Source: Bisporella sp. PMI_857 (taxonomy: Eukaryota; Ascomycota; Leotiomycetes; Helotiales; Helotiaceae). From it: a stretch of DNA of 64,000 nucleotides. Under the pieces are notes generated by a model. The model was given only the letters and a program-made list of their open reading frames with translations. It searched no databases and was not told the origin of the DNA. The DNA is taken from contig JAJSPD010000010.1 in the NCBI GenBank assembly GCA_021307315.1, forward strand, positions 992,001 through 1,056,000, given 5' to 3'. Position 1 is the first letter of the stretch. Every line of letters starts with the position of its first letter. Positions 1-11,892 of this stretch are shown piece after piece. A program made the translations under genes and the position numbers.

Positions 1-391
1 GGCGTTTTCTGATTTTCGTTGAGGAAACTTTGATATTGATCGAGGAGAACCTCTATGCATGTAGAATCATACTGGCATAGCTGTTAGCCAAGCAGCTAGC
101 ACGGGGGTTGATCTTTAGATTAGCTAGACTAGGCTTTACGCACTCTATCGTACAGTCTTGATCTCCAAATGAAAGGTCTTGTATGCCTAGCCTAGGATCA
201 ACAATCGGTCGTGTTTCACGTGACTATAGGTGTTAGACAATACGTATTTTTCACGATTAGGCTTCACTAAGGGTGCCACTAATTAGCAACAGGCGCAAAT
301 CACAAATCACACTGTCGATAATCTCATTTGATTGATATTTACATCCCACCTAGACTCCAAGGCTATGAGTACCACAACATTACCAGATTGC
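1..391. other. Intergenic region at left edge, no gene seen
   Basis: This stretch lies downstream of the ERB1 stop codon. It is AT-rich and has no reading frame with recognisable content. The short frame that starts at 332 on the plus strand runs into ERB1 antisense and is a shadow. I see no RNA gene or repeat here. Confidence 0.6.
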
Positions 392-2881
392 TCACATCCA
401 CAACCGGCAAGTCCCATCCGCACCAGCACTCGCACACCACGGCTCCCTTGGATGCCAATCAATATCCATGACTCCCAGGGCGCTCTTTACCTTATGTCCT
501 TTCAATACCTTAACCGGCACAATCGTCGCATTCTCCATCATATCGCTAACTACCTTCCCATGGAAAATCTGTAAGCTTCCATCATCACTTGCGTCAGCGA
601 AGAGCGGGAAGCCGCCTTTGTGAAACTTCACGGCCCGGATGGCTTTCGAGTGGAAGCGCATAGTTTTATAGGGCCGCGTGGAGAGATCCAGATCGTGCCA
701 AAGGAGACGGCGATCATAAGATCCTACAATCAAATTGTCACCTCCGGGATGGATGTCGAAGGAGGAGATGTACCGAGCACCCGGTTGGAGGATCTTGATC
801 AGCTCTTGTTTCTGGAGATCGTAACTCCTGATGGTTCGTTGGGTGGCGACGAAGAATAGTGGACGAGAGGGGTGGAATTGGACTGTCTGTGCAATACCAG
901 GAAGTTTGCGGAAGGGGATTTGGGTGAGATGCTTGGAGAGGGTGTGGATCGCAACAGCGCTCTTCTGGGCAGTGGGTGCAACGGTGGAGAAAAAATCGCC
1001 TCTTCGGTGCCAGGTGATGACTTTGACGGTCGTCCGGACAGTTATCTTGATAAGAACGCCATCATCTTCAAGACGTGAGCCAGGGCGAGCCCATTTTGCG
1101 ACAGGATCTTTACGAGCACCATTTGCTGTTAAAGCCTGAGTTTGCTTTGTTGCGTAGCCAAATCCTGCATCAAGCAGGTCTAAGCTGGCCTGCTCGGTTT
1201 CTGGATCAACGATGTCTGGCACCATCAAGAAGATTTCTTCTCCTGCAGCTGCAGACAGAACCACTGCGTCTCTACCTGGGCGCCATCTGACTACATTGAC
1301 TGCTTCATCATCACCAATCTTAGCTTGCCAGAGTTGTCGTGCTGTTGCGACCTCCCATACACGCACAATTCCATCATCACCACCAGTAGCGAGGAACAGT
1401 CCAGATGGATCAATGGCCAAGCTTCGTACACGTTCCTTGTGACGGTAGAGCAGCGAGCAGACAGTTGGGAATGGCCTCAACTCTTCCGGTCTAGGTAGTT
1501 TGGGCAGTAACGATTCTGGGTCGATATTCAACCTATTCTTTCGTACACGTGGTGCCAGATAAAGATCCAGGGAACGCTCAAACCTCTCATTTATAAACTT
1601 TCCGTATCCAGGCACTTTCCTGAGCGAGTCATATTGAGTTGGCAAGTATTCCTTTTCTCGATCCTCAGGATCAGTTGCCTCCCAGGCTTGTTTTTCAGCC
1701 TTTGTGGGGAGGTACTCGGGTGGTGGATTGTAGCTCAAATCGTAACCTGGAGGTGGTGCTTTAGGTGCAGGAATGTTCATGACATGGTCTGGTCGTGGTT
1801 GCTCATCTTGCCATACATCGTAATGTATCTCATCATCCTCCTCTTCTTTCTGATCTTCCGGGGGTCTATACGGCAATATTCTCCCTTCGCGGATTGCACG
1901 CACAATCTTCATTATCCTTTTCTGTTCATGCTTTGAGGGCAAGAAACGACGCTTCGGTTCAGGAGCAGCGCTAAGTGGCATGATTTCCAATTTGCCTGAG
2001 AAATACTCAACCATATCCTTTTGAAGTCAGTATATAATACGCGAAAGCTCCAAGAAAGCAAACATACCGGATACGGATCGTAGCCATCTTCCGGAAGTTC
2101 ATTCGTTTGTATTCTTCTAAGGATATCTAGCTCTTCCTTGCTAAGATTAAGAGGTTTACCAGTTGCAGGATCCGTAAGGCCAGTCCATCCTTTTGGTACT
2201 TCTATGCTATCCAAGAGTGCATCTAATGCCTCGCCTTTTGCCGGACGCATAATCTTCTTGCCATTGATATCATAGCCGATATGAGGATAGCTATCATAGA
2301 AACTTAGAGGAATGTTACCTATATAAGAGAGCTTAAATCAGTATAATTGAGCATAAATGCATTGCAGTACAGTAAAGTACTATCGAATTTTCAAGCACCA
2401 ACCAATTGTATTGTCCTTTTCGGCAAAGTCGGAATCATCAGAGTCATACTAAGTTCTTGAGTTAGCGCACAAGGATTTTGTATATTTGGAGGTATGAATT
2501 TACAATTGGGTCAATATCTTTATAGACGTAGCGTTCGCCTCCATTGGCATCTTTCTCAATAGTGTAATTCGGTTTGTCTTCGTCGAGATCTCCTTCCAGG
2601 TGAGCATCTCCCACAGTATTCGCGCCATTGAGTCCCCCATTTCGCTCCTCAATTTCCGTCTCCCGATACTCTTCTGGAATGCCTTCACCATCAAGCTCAT
2701 TATCGCTACCTTCACTCGTTTCATCCTCCTTATCATCGCTGTCCTCACCACCTGATTCCGAATCGCTCAATACTCCTTCCAAAATGCCGTTTGCGAAGTC
2801 GTGATCCGATTCATCATCCGACAATTCCGGGACATCTCGAGTCACAGCTTTCCGTTTCCTGGAAGTAGATATTGACGCCAT
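392..2881 (-). CDS. ERB1: Ribosome biogenesis protein ERB1 (BOP1 family)
   Basis: ERB1 works in the nucleolar PeBoW-type complex (Nop7-Erb1-Ytm1) in 60S subunit maturation. The model has four exons on the minus strand: 2881-2504, 2448-2403, 2318-2068 and 2017-392, giving about 766 residues. The first roughly 100 residues are acidic and low in complexity. They are followed by the BOP1 N-terminal domain, with the conserved DIDPIYDSDDSD stretch assembled across intron 1 and [20 protein letters not shown] near the start of exon 4. The C-terminal half is a WD40 propeller ending in [14 protein letters not shown] at the stop. The length matches the family. Intron sizes are 50-84 bp with GT-AG ends, and exon lengths keep frame. 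It is divergent from the regulator gene at 3365. Identification is firm; the exact start depends only on the first ATG in frame. Confidence 0.96.
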
Positions 2882-3364
2882 GGTAGCATCTGATTATGGC
2901 CTCGAGAGCGTCCTTGGTGAGGCTCTAAGCAAATATATGTGCTTCGGTCTCTAGATAATTTTTTCTGATATTGCGATAAGATATGCAAGCAGATAAGAGG
3001 ACCCACTTCCATTTGTAAAGTCCGCTAACAGAAATCTACAAACAAACTTGAGAATGAAGTTTCGCCTGAATTTTGGGTACGTAAATTAATTTCCCCGACT
3101 TTAAAGTAATATTACTTATTCTCTTAGCTTTATATTTCACACCTACTTTGGAGTATAGGACTTTTGTTTCCGTATAGTGGCACAGCGGTGAGGGGTGCTG
3201 GTAATTGCCAAACTAGGACTAGCGTCTACATAATGCCACCGTGCCTGGACATCCCTCCATCTGAGTATTACTGCTTTCTAAGAACCACCTGTATGCTCTC
3301 TGGATTTGACGCCTGTTCCTCATCCAACAAAAGCTAGACTCCAACGGCCTGTGGCTCTATTATA
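2882..3364. promoter_or_regulatory. Divergent promoter between ERB1 and a Zn2Cys6 regulator
   Basis: These 483 bp separate the two start codons and must hold both 5' ends. I see no coding frame, and no specific operator that I would assert. The sequence is moderately AT-rich. Confidence 0.5.
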
Positions 3365-4625
3365 ATGGCTACAACGGAACCGCCTTCGAAACTGAAGCAT
3401 CGTGCTTGCGACGAGTGCAGTGAGTTGCCAGGCTCTCTTGCGTACGTTGATTGTACTGATCATTGCAGGGCAAAGGAAATTAGCATGCTCGAAAGATCCC
3501 GATGGCTGCAATCGTTGCAAACGGGAAAATATAAATTGTCACTACTCAGAACAGAAGACAATGGGCAGGCCGCGGAAACGACAATTCATCGAGACCACGA
3601 TCAAAGCTACTCAACAAGATACGCAAGCCGCACCGCAGCCTTTCTACGTGGACGGCATAGATGTATTCAACGCAAGTAGCACTTTCACAAATTACACTAC
3701 CATTCTCCCGAACGATTCTCTTGCCTACCCCGCGAAAACAGCTGATGGACCCGCCCCCTGGTATTTTGGAGATGGCCAGATGCTAAATGGCCCACCCATC
3801 AATTTTGACGCTATGGGATTCAGGTTTGGCGATGACAATGTACCGCCGCTAGATCAAGACCTCCAATTATCTTCTGCTAGCAATACAGATAGTGAGGGTT
3901 CGCCTCCACAATCCACTTCTCCACCCCCATGTAGCTGCCTTGCGTCTATGTACCTAGCCCTTGCCGCTCTACAGCAATTTCCTAATGATGTAGTCGCTGC
4001 TCTTAAAACAATACGTGGTGCTGCTGCAACAGCTTCACAATGCCTCTGGTGTCCTCAGTGTGGCGCTGTTTTACTAGATAACACTACACCACCGATCGAG
4101 TCGTTTCAAAACACTATGCTTCTCGGGACAATCTTGCCTATTGTTGCAAATGGGTACGGGAGGTTACTGAAAATGATCGATGAGGAAACTGAAGCAGCTC
4201 AGGCAGCTGGTGAAACGAAGACTTTCAAATTCCATGAATATGGAGGACTATGTGTGAAGTCTGAGACTACAGATGAAATGCTAGATTGTGCGCAGGAAGA
4301 GATGATGCTCTCGAAAATGGAGATGTCACCAGCCCAGTGGCGGACGACTGTACGAGCACTTCTAAGGGTTGATATATACGGTCACGAACAATCTGGATTC
4401 AAGCACAAGGGACTAAAAGATCTAGTTTCAGAAATGGAGTACCGCCAAAGAACTCGACACGAAATACTGGATGCACGAGCTGCCGCTGGCACCTTGGATA
4501 CAACGCAATTGGGGCATGGCTTTTTCCAAACTAATGATGGAAAGTGCCTAGGCGAACAAACTCGTGGTTGCTTGGATATTCTTCAAATGGCAAAAATTGC
4601 TATAGACAACCTTGTTATTGCGTAG
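3365..4625 (+). CDS. Zn2Cys6 transcription factor with adjacent AT-hook-like motif
   Basis: This is a predicted nuclear DNA-binding regulator. Exons are 3365-3419 and 3469-4625, giving 403 residues, with a 49 bp GT-AG intron that splits the zinc cluster. Splicing makes a complete binuclear cluster at about residues 15-41 with spacing C-x2-C-x6-C-x6-C-x2-C-x6-C (ACDECRQRKLACSK, then CNRCKRENINC). It is followed at once by GRPRKR, which looks like an AT-hook. The middle has a Cys-rich patch (CSCLASMYLALAALQQF, then CLWCPQCGAVL) like the C-terminal region of AflR-type regulators. There is no fungal-trans middle homology region. No biosynthetic genes lie nearby, so the AflR resemblance does not imply a metabolite cluster. 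Its targets are unknown. Confidence 0.85.
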
Positions 4626-5632
4626 TCAAGAAGTATTGATGGTGAGGAAGAAACCAAGTTACGATTTAAGGTCAGACTGGATCGGCCGCCGGGTTCGACC
4701 TAAGCGCAGCGCTGTGTTTGACCTGACGCTGGCGTCACTCTGCGACAGCGATGCTGATAGTTTAATGCTGCTTAGCTAGTAAGGTGACTTGAGTCGCGAA
4801 GGCACAAATCAAAGTTAAGGCTGTTATTGACCAGGTAGCTCAGACGAGCATACAGATTTGGACTGCAAAACACCGCTGCTCAGGTATCAAGGAATTATAA
4901 ACAGAATTTAACCTTGATCGCGAGGATGGTTTGTCGATGCTGCAATAGTGAATTATACGGGGGATCATGACCGGGAGGTATGAAAGTGTATCTACGTAGT
5001 ATCTTTACTGAAATGTACAACTCCTTGTAGTTCCAGTAAAGTCAAAAGTGAGATAACTACTTTTCATCGCGGCATACGAAGGCTTGTGTTACCGAAAGAA
5101 AAGCTTTGCATATTCATGTCGCCATTCTGCTCTTCTACATGCAAGTTGTCGAGGCGATTCCTGCTTGCTTTTTTCATATTGGTTCCCTGGAAAGCTTAGC
5201 ACTCAGAAAATCCACAATACCACCTCGTTTGGGAACGAAGTTTAAATCTGTGTTTAGCTTGCGGCCCACACCTCCGCATTAGCATCATCTCACGTAAATT
5301 GCTCAGCCTTGTGCAGCCACAAAAGGAGCCGAGGCCTGAGAAGGAACAAGCCAAAATCACCAAGACAAAAACAAGTCAAGACATGATGATTCGGAATTTA
5401 CATTTGGAAAGATAATGCTATGAAGCCGCCTTAACCCGAATGTGATCCGTCCATTGCAAGCAGTAACAGAGCTCAAAATTTTCGCATTCTCAACGCCGTC
5501 CCATGATATCCCGTACACGCATGTTTGCCGGGTGCTTATTTTATGTCTCTTCTTTCCAAAGTTCTCCCCTCATTTGACCCCTGCTGCTATCTATCCTTTC
5601 ACTTTCACTCCAGCTCCAGTTCCTGGGTATAT
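4626..5632. other. Convergent intergenic region, nothing recognised
   Basis: About 1 kb lies between two convergent genes and should hold both 3' UTRs. I see no conserved frame, no tRNA and no strong repeat. A 64-codon frame at 5442-5636 lacks coding character. Confidence 0.5.
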
Positions 5633-6740
<1,108 letters not shown>

Positions 6741-7587
6741 AGTCGCGATTCCCCAATCTGCTGAGTTCGTGTGTAAAAAAGAGTGGTTGTTGTGATAGAA
6801 ATAAGTCCTAGAGACTTATGCGAAGGGTTGGTGAATGTCGAAGTTCGTATATGATCAAGAGAGAAACTTCAGAAGATGGTGTTCTGTCCTGCTGTTATTA
6901 AGGTTTTGGTATGGTGTTAAGGACACGTCCCTCGCTAGGTGGGCCGCAAGGCTTAGTATGGGAGGGAGGGGAGGCTGAAGAATCCAGATCCTGACAGGAA
7001 CATGTATTTTTAAATCGAACCAATCCTAAGCGATCAAAGTTTTTTTATTCTTTGGTAGGAGCGAGCTGCAGTAACATTGCTTCATGAGTAAGAGTCCGAA
7101 GTCAGAGTATTCGGGGGTTTGTTTTCAATTGAGATTCGCCGTGTAAGCAACAGTCAAAAATCAACTCCCCTCGGATCAGCCTTATCTTTGAAACGACACT
7201 TTCCTTGCAAGCCTTGGCTTGCCTTCCTGTTATGGTAACATAACTACTAGTAAGATAGTATATATAGCCCACGTCACGTGCATATCTGAGTTGTTCAACC
7301 ACTTCATAGGATCGCAAGGAGACCTCATGTTAACCGAATGGCATATCACCGCATACTTATACCTACATGAATCTACCAAAAAAATTAAGGTCACAAGAGC
7401 ATTAACCCATCTGTGGACCGGAGTTTGTTTGTAACTCTATCCAGTATGACAATGTTTGCCCACCAAAGTACTGATGTTCTCTTCCATGCTATGATGCCGC
7501 CATTCTATCAGGTTACCCATCGCTAAGATGCCAGCTTTGATGATAGTCATAGTACCCTATTCTTCCTAACATTACATCTCCTCGCCG
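6741..7587. promoter_or_regulatory. ERV29 upstream region / verprolin 3' flank
   Basis: This 847 bp gap is upstream of ERV29 and downstream of verprolin, both on the minus strand. It has no convincing coding frame and no repeat that I can name. Confidence 0.45.
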
Positions 7588-9099
7588 TCATTGTAAAGCA
7601 CTCAGGTCTAAAGGAACACTACTACCACGTCCGGCACGGTACTTTTTGGGTCCCCCAATAAACTCCCTAGGCTTTGGTAGAATAGCGTCATCTTGAAATT
7701 TCCATCGCGTGTCCTGTATAACCAGCCTTCTAGCTGGCTCTGAATTTCTATTATGTGGGCTGGGATTCTTGGGTAGCCCTCCATTTGCGGATAAGGTATA
7801 AGAGCTTGGGTCGAGCATTGATCTTACTGGCGCCTGACTTGACGGCCGTGAGGTAGGAGGTACTGGAGCCGGTGTTGGTGGTGCAGAAGATGTTGACGAA
7901 GCCTGATATGATGATGTTGGAGGAGTAATGCTTGGTGGCGGAGGTGGGGGAGGCGGGGCAGAAACGGGAGAAGCTTGACCAGCGGCACGAATAGCTGCTT
8001 GCATAGCAAGACTTTGACTGACTCCGTTGACGTTTGACGTTGGGGGAGAGTTAGGAGGTAGGGGAGGTGGTGCGGGAGTGCGAGCTGGGCCGCTTATTGG
8101 CGGCCGGGAAGCAACTAATGGCGGTGGAGGAGGTGCGACGGGAGGAGGCGGTGCAGATGAGGTTGGTGGAGATATAGACGACGAATTTATAGGGGGGGAG
8201 GTGCTGACGAAGGAGGAGGTGGTGGTGCCTGGGGAGGTCCAAGCGATGATGGTTTCCGTGTTCCTGGTGGTGGTGGAGGTTTCTTTCCAATGGGAGGGGG
8301 AGGTCCCTTCATCGAAGCTGACGACACAGGCCGAGGGGGCCCTCCAGTAGTTTTCCTCAGATTCGCAATGGAAGGCACAAAGGCAGGCGTTGTTGCTGAG
8401 CTTTGAGGTGCTGGTCGACTGGTAGGTATCCGTGGAGCTGCTCCAGTAGGAGGCCCTGGCGCTGGCATCCCTGGTGGCTTTGGCGCTGGTCTTGATGATT
8501 CTGGATCTGACGTATATGAAGAATCTCGGTTTGCTGTGTCAAGATTTAGCAAGTAGTAAAATTCAAAATAAAGCTTGGCAACCTGCCTCCAGTGTCAATG
8601 CCTCCACCACGTTTTTTCAACTTCGGCATCCCTCCAGCAAATAGTCCTCCAAGCTGAGGTGGTTGTTCCATATTAGCGGCTCCATTCCCTTGATCACTAT
8701 TACTCCGCGCTCGATTTCCTCCGGGCACTGGTGGTGCCAAACCTCCCGGTGCTTTTGGCATTCCTGGAACTGGTGGTGCTCCGCCTAACGTTGTTGGCCC
8801 TGAGCCTCCTCCTGAGACCACACCACCTGCAATTTGCGGCGCTGATCGATCGTTCGTAACTGCCTTCTTAAGGGCCTTTCCTTTCGTGATGTCTGACAAC
8901 AAAGCGCCCTAATTCAAAAATCAGCAATGTGAATTGACTTTATAGCCCTATTGATCTCGGGCAACAGCACGGCAGGGGCATTTACCCTTCCAGTTCCTGC
9001 TGCTGGTGCTTTTGGCATTCCTTTGCCAGGCATAGGAGGGGGGGGCGGCGGCCCTCCCATACCACCTGGCGGCGGAGGTGGTGGAGGGGGAGGAGGCAT
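7588..9099 (-). CDS. VRP1: Verprolin (WIP family actin/WASP-binding protein), apparent frameshift
   Basis: Verprolin binds actin and the WASP homologue Las17 at cortical actin patches. The start is the ATG at 9099-9097, which gives a polyproline N-terminus. Exon 1 is 9099-8986. Exon 2 starts at 8908 with a WH2 actin-binding motif (GALLSDITKGKALKKAV). Exon 3 starts at 8533. The C-terminus (about residues RRLVIQDTRWKFQDD to SSVPLDLSALQ) is the conserved Las17-binding end. Two oddities are visible. The exon 2 to 3 junction that keeps frame uses a GC donor (GGAG|GCAGGT). In exon 3 the frame breaks at a run of seven G on the plus strand (8192-8198), where one extra base would restore continuous proline-rich coding; as read, translation stops at 8187. 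Either the base was lost in sequencing or the allele is truncated. Confidence 0.85.
8192..8198 (-). other. Homopolymer (7 C on coding strand) at verprolin frame break
   Basis: Upstream of the run the coding frame reads into TAA at 8189-8187. Downstream, the frame shifted by one base stays open with verprolin-like sequence (INSSSISPPTSSAPPPP onward) to the true C-terminus. No GT-AG intron fits between the two segments. The run is a typical place for a one-base assembly error. Confidence 0.8.
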
Positions 9100-9468
9100 G
9101 ATTATGGATCGATTTAGAAGCAGGTCCAAAGGACGAGGCCACGATGCAATATCGACGATTTCGGAATGTGTTATTCAGGTATCAAAGGACGCAGTAGGGT
9201 CTTAATTTGAATGTTGAAGAGTAGGATTGGCAGGTGCCTAGGAGTTAGAGGTAGGCACTGTGTACTAGAGCTGGAGGTGGTCGTCACTCAAGTACGTGTT
9301 GTGGGGCTGCTGTTCAGCCTCAAAACTCAACTTGCAGGGGTCGCTCCACTACCCACAACCTAATGTGAACCGTCTTTGTATGAGGATTAGACCAATTCTT
9401 CCGATACAGCTACAACATCGAGCTCTGTTGCACTAGTCCAGACGTTCGGCTTGCAGAGATTCCTAGCC
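9100..9468. promoter_or_regulatory. Divergent promoter, verprolin / mitochondrial protein
   Basis: These 369 bp lie between two divergent start codons. No specific motif is claimed. Confidence 0.4.
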
Positions 9469-10722
9469 ATGTCTACGAGGCGTATTCTGCGGCCTCGACC
9501 CGATATATGTCAACTTTGCGACTTTCTTCTTCCGCGACAATATAATAGGACTAAGAAGTCCTTCCTTCCTGTCAATAGCCGTGCCTTCTCTACAACAAGG
9601 AATTCTTGTGCAAAGAATCCAATCAGCCCTTTTGCATCTCCCAGAGGCTCGCGGTCCCTTTCTCAACAAGCCACCACCAATCGTCCAAAGCAAGCATCTA
9701 AACAAGTCTCCCAATTACAATTAGAGAAGGATTGGACGGAGGTGAAGAGCATCTGTGAATCTTTATTGTCCTCAGAGAGGGCACCATCTGAAGAAGATAC
9801 ACTGAAGACATTGACGAGATGTAATGCTCTGGCCGAGATTCTTCTCCATGATCCGTTTATTCACAGTACATTTACACCGACCTCCAAAAACACAGACGGA
9901 GCAACGTCTGGACTGCTATCCTTGGACGCGTCTACTCAGAAGAGTGCAGTTTCTATTCTAAAGTTGACCAACGATCTATCTCAGCTCGCATTCTCGATTG
10001 TCAAGCACCCAGCGATATTTATTACTCCAAAAGTTCTGGATCTATATACTATAATACAAGCAAATTTGAGACGCGCACATACCTTTCCTGAAGTCTTCCA
10101 TATGTATTCGCACAAGCCGCTGCCACAGGAAAATACTGTACCTATTAAATACTCAAAACAAAACCCGAACAGGATCTCAAATGCAATTCCATCCGCAGTT
10201 GCAGACCGTGCGCTTCAGGCAGCTATAGACGCAAAGGAGCTGTTCGTTGCCCTGGAGTTAATCGAGTACTCTTACACTACGAAGGCATTCAACCGCGCTA
10301 AATTCACTCGGAAGCTGCTTCTCCCAACTACAGGAGTTGTTGCGGCGCCTGTCGCAGCATACGTTGTGGCGTCAAAACTGGCGCTTCTCCAAACGACCAT
10401 GGATTCTGAGATGGCCACCAATGTCGCATTTGCAGGCATCCTAGCATATACTTTCTTCACTGGAACCATAGGTGTAGTCGCTCTGACGACCGCGAATGAC
10501 CAAATGGATCGTGTGACCTGGGCACCAGGCATTCCCCTCCGAGAACGATGGATGCGAGAAGAGGAACGAGCGGCCTTAGATAAGGTAGCCGGTGCATGGG
10601 GGTTTCGGGAGACTTGGAGGAGAGGTGAAGAGGAAGGAGAAGACTGGGATGCTTTAAAAGAATGGATCGGGAATAAGGGAATGATCCTCGATCGTGTGGA
10701 GCTCATGGAGGGAATGGAATAG
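9469..10722 (+). CDS. Uncharacterised fungal mitochondrial membrane protein
   Basis: This intronless gene encodes 417 residues from the ATG at 9469; the frame is open further upstream, but only from a TTG. I do not recognise a named family. The first about 50 residues are rich in Arg and Ser with no acidic residues until later (STRRILRPRP, then SRAFSTTRNS), as in a mitochondrial presequence. The middle is soluble and helical. Two hydrophobic segments follow, near LLLPTTGVVAAPVAAYVV and MATNVAFAGILAYTFF. The C-terminal about 80 residues are strongly charged and look highly conserved (VTWAPGIPLRERWMREEER). I recall similar sequences as hypothetical proteins across filamentous ascomycetes, so the family is probably widespread. 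An inner-membrane role is inferred from topology only. Confidence 0.75.
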   Translation: MSTRRILRPRPDICQLCDFLLPRQYNRTKKSFLPVNSRAFSTTRNSCAKNPISPFASPRGSRSLSQQATTNRPKQASKQVSQLQLEKDWTEVKSICESLLSSERAPSEEDTLKTLTRCNALAEILLHDPFIHSTFTPTSKNTDGATSGLLSLDASTQKSAVSILKLTNDLSQLAFSIVKHPAIFITPKVLDLYTIIQANLRRAHTFPEVFHMYSHKPLPQENTVPIKYSKQNPNRISNAIPSAVADRALQAAIDAKELFVALELIEYSYTTKAFNRAKFTRKLLLPTTGVVAAPVAAYVVASKLALLQTTMDSEMATNVAFAGILAYTFFTGTIGVVALTTANDQMDRVTWAPGIPLRERWMREEERAALDKVAGAWGFRETWRRGEEEGEDWDALKEWIGNKGMILDRVELMEGME

Positions 10723-11892
10723 GCATGAATCTACACATGCACTCTGACCACTCTGAGGGTTCCATTGGGCCAACATCTCAAGATACTCCCTCAACTGTAT
10801 GATACATGTAACAAAACGGTCCAAACTAAGATCTCAATACAACCTGTACAGTTAACACCATACTTGTTCTACTATTGCTCTTAGCAGATATACTTTGTTG
10901 ACTAGTAGCTAGGCTCACTAAGTTTTAAGCCAGTTAGACCTTTACAAATTAGACCAGCAAATCCGATGCTAATTATTTCGCATCGCCTTATGATGCAACA
11001 AGTCTATGGTGCAGGGGCTCTTCCTTTCGCGATTTGGTCAAAACCTGGAGAGAGCCCGCAAACCGGGAGGTTCCCGATACTTGATGGCTCGAAGCCGGCA
11101 AGGGGACCCGTCTCAATTCCGTATTGTGCATTCGGGGCCGTTGCAGAGAGCGGCAGCTTCTTCAACACTCTACCGAATGAAGACCGGCCGGACCGAGCCG
11201 GGTAGGGTAGGGCCACCCCCGGGAACCTACGGCGCAATTTGGAATTTGGGCATTATACGAAAAAAAATAATTAAAAAATTCAGACAATGGCGTTTCCCGG
11301 TTGGCTATAGCAGGGCATAGGCGATCCGAAAGATGGCGGACCGTAAAAAAAGCTCTGGAAGGTCACCGGAAAGCCCTTTTCCCTGCCCTTGCTTCTCGTC
11401 ATTGCTAAGGGGGTTGGGGGGGTTGGGGGGGGGAGGGGTTACAAAAGAGATATTACAGCTTCTTTTTTCATCAGCCGCTCACGCTCATCGCAGGGCACCA
11501 TGATAAATTTCTTTTTGGTCACCGGACTGAGACAGGTGCATTTTATGTAGGCGCAAACGGGGCAACTATCAGCGGGAACTACACCCGACGCGAGGGCCGG
11601 GAAAAGAGCTTTTAGTATGCCAAAGGCGCGGCTGTGGGCTTTTGGAGCCAGCCTGACGGAAATTCAGAATGTTCACACGCCCCCAAACTCTGTGACATTT
11701 TGATTTAACTTTGATTCAATATCTCGCAGCCTAGCTACCTCAAGACATGCACTTCTCCTCTCGAGATCAGCTGTTTTTGGTGCGACTGTTAGATAGAGAT
11801 CATGTGCCTGAGCCACTATCGTCTATATGTGTTTTTTTTGGGTTTTTTTTTCGTAAACCATCATGGCGTGTCTCGTGGGAACTTATCTATAA
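10723..11892. other. Convergent intergenic region with GC-rich patch and G-run tract
   Basis: About 1.2 kb lies between two convergent genes. It holds a GC-rich patch at about 11000-11240, whose overlapping short frames on both strands look like composition artefacts, and a strong G-run tract at 11409-11438. No gene is recognised. Confidence 0.5.
11409..11438 (+). repeat. Four-run G tract, potential G-quadruplex
   Basis: Four runs of 5, 7, 9 and 4 G are separated by TT, TT and A. This satisfies the usual G-quadruplex pattern with very short loops. It lies in a non-coding gap between convergent genes, so it could affect 3' ends or replication. Function is not shown by the sequence. Confidence 0.7.

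Noticed and set aside
3365..4625. Possible secondary-metabolite cluster because of an AflR-like regulator
   Set aside because: Neighbours are ERB1, ERV29 and verprolin, all housekeeping genes, with no synthase or tailoring enzyme in the window.
4680..4715. GGTTCGA string suggestive of a tRNA B box
   Set aside because: No matching A box, acceptor stem or cloverleaf could be drawn around it.
7824..8350. Several His/Leu-rich and Gly/Val-rich frames on both strands
   Set aside because: These are shadows of the proline-rich verprolin coding sequence in other frames.
11004..11320. Three overlapping frames in the GC-rich patch
   Set aside because: GC-rich DNA lacks stop codons by composition, and the translations show no family pattern.
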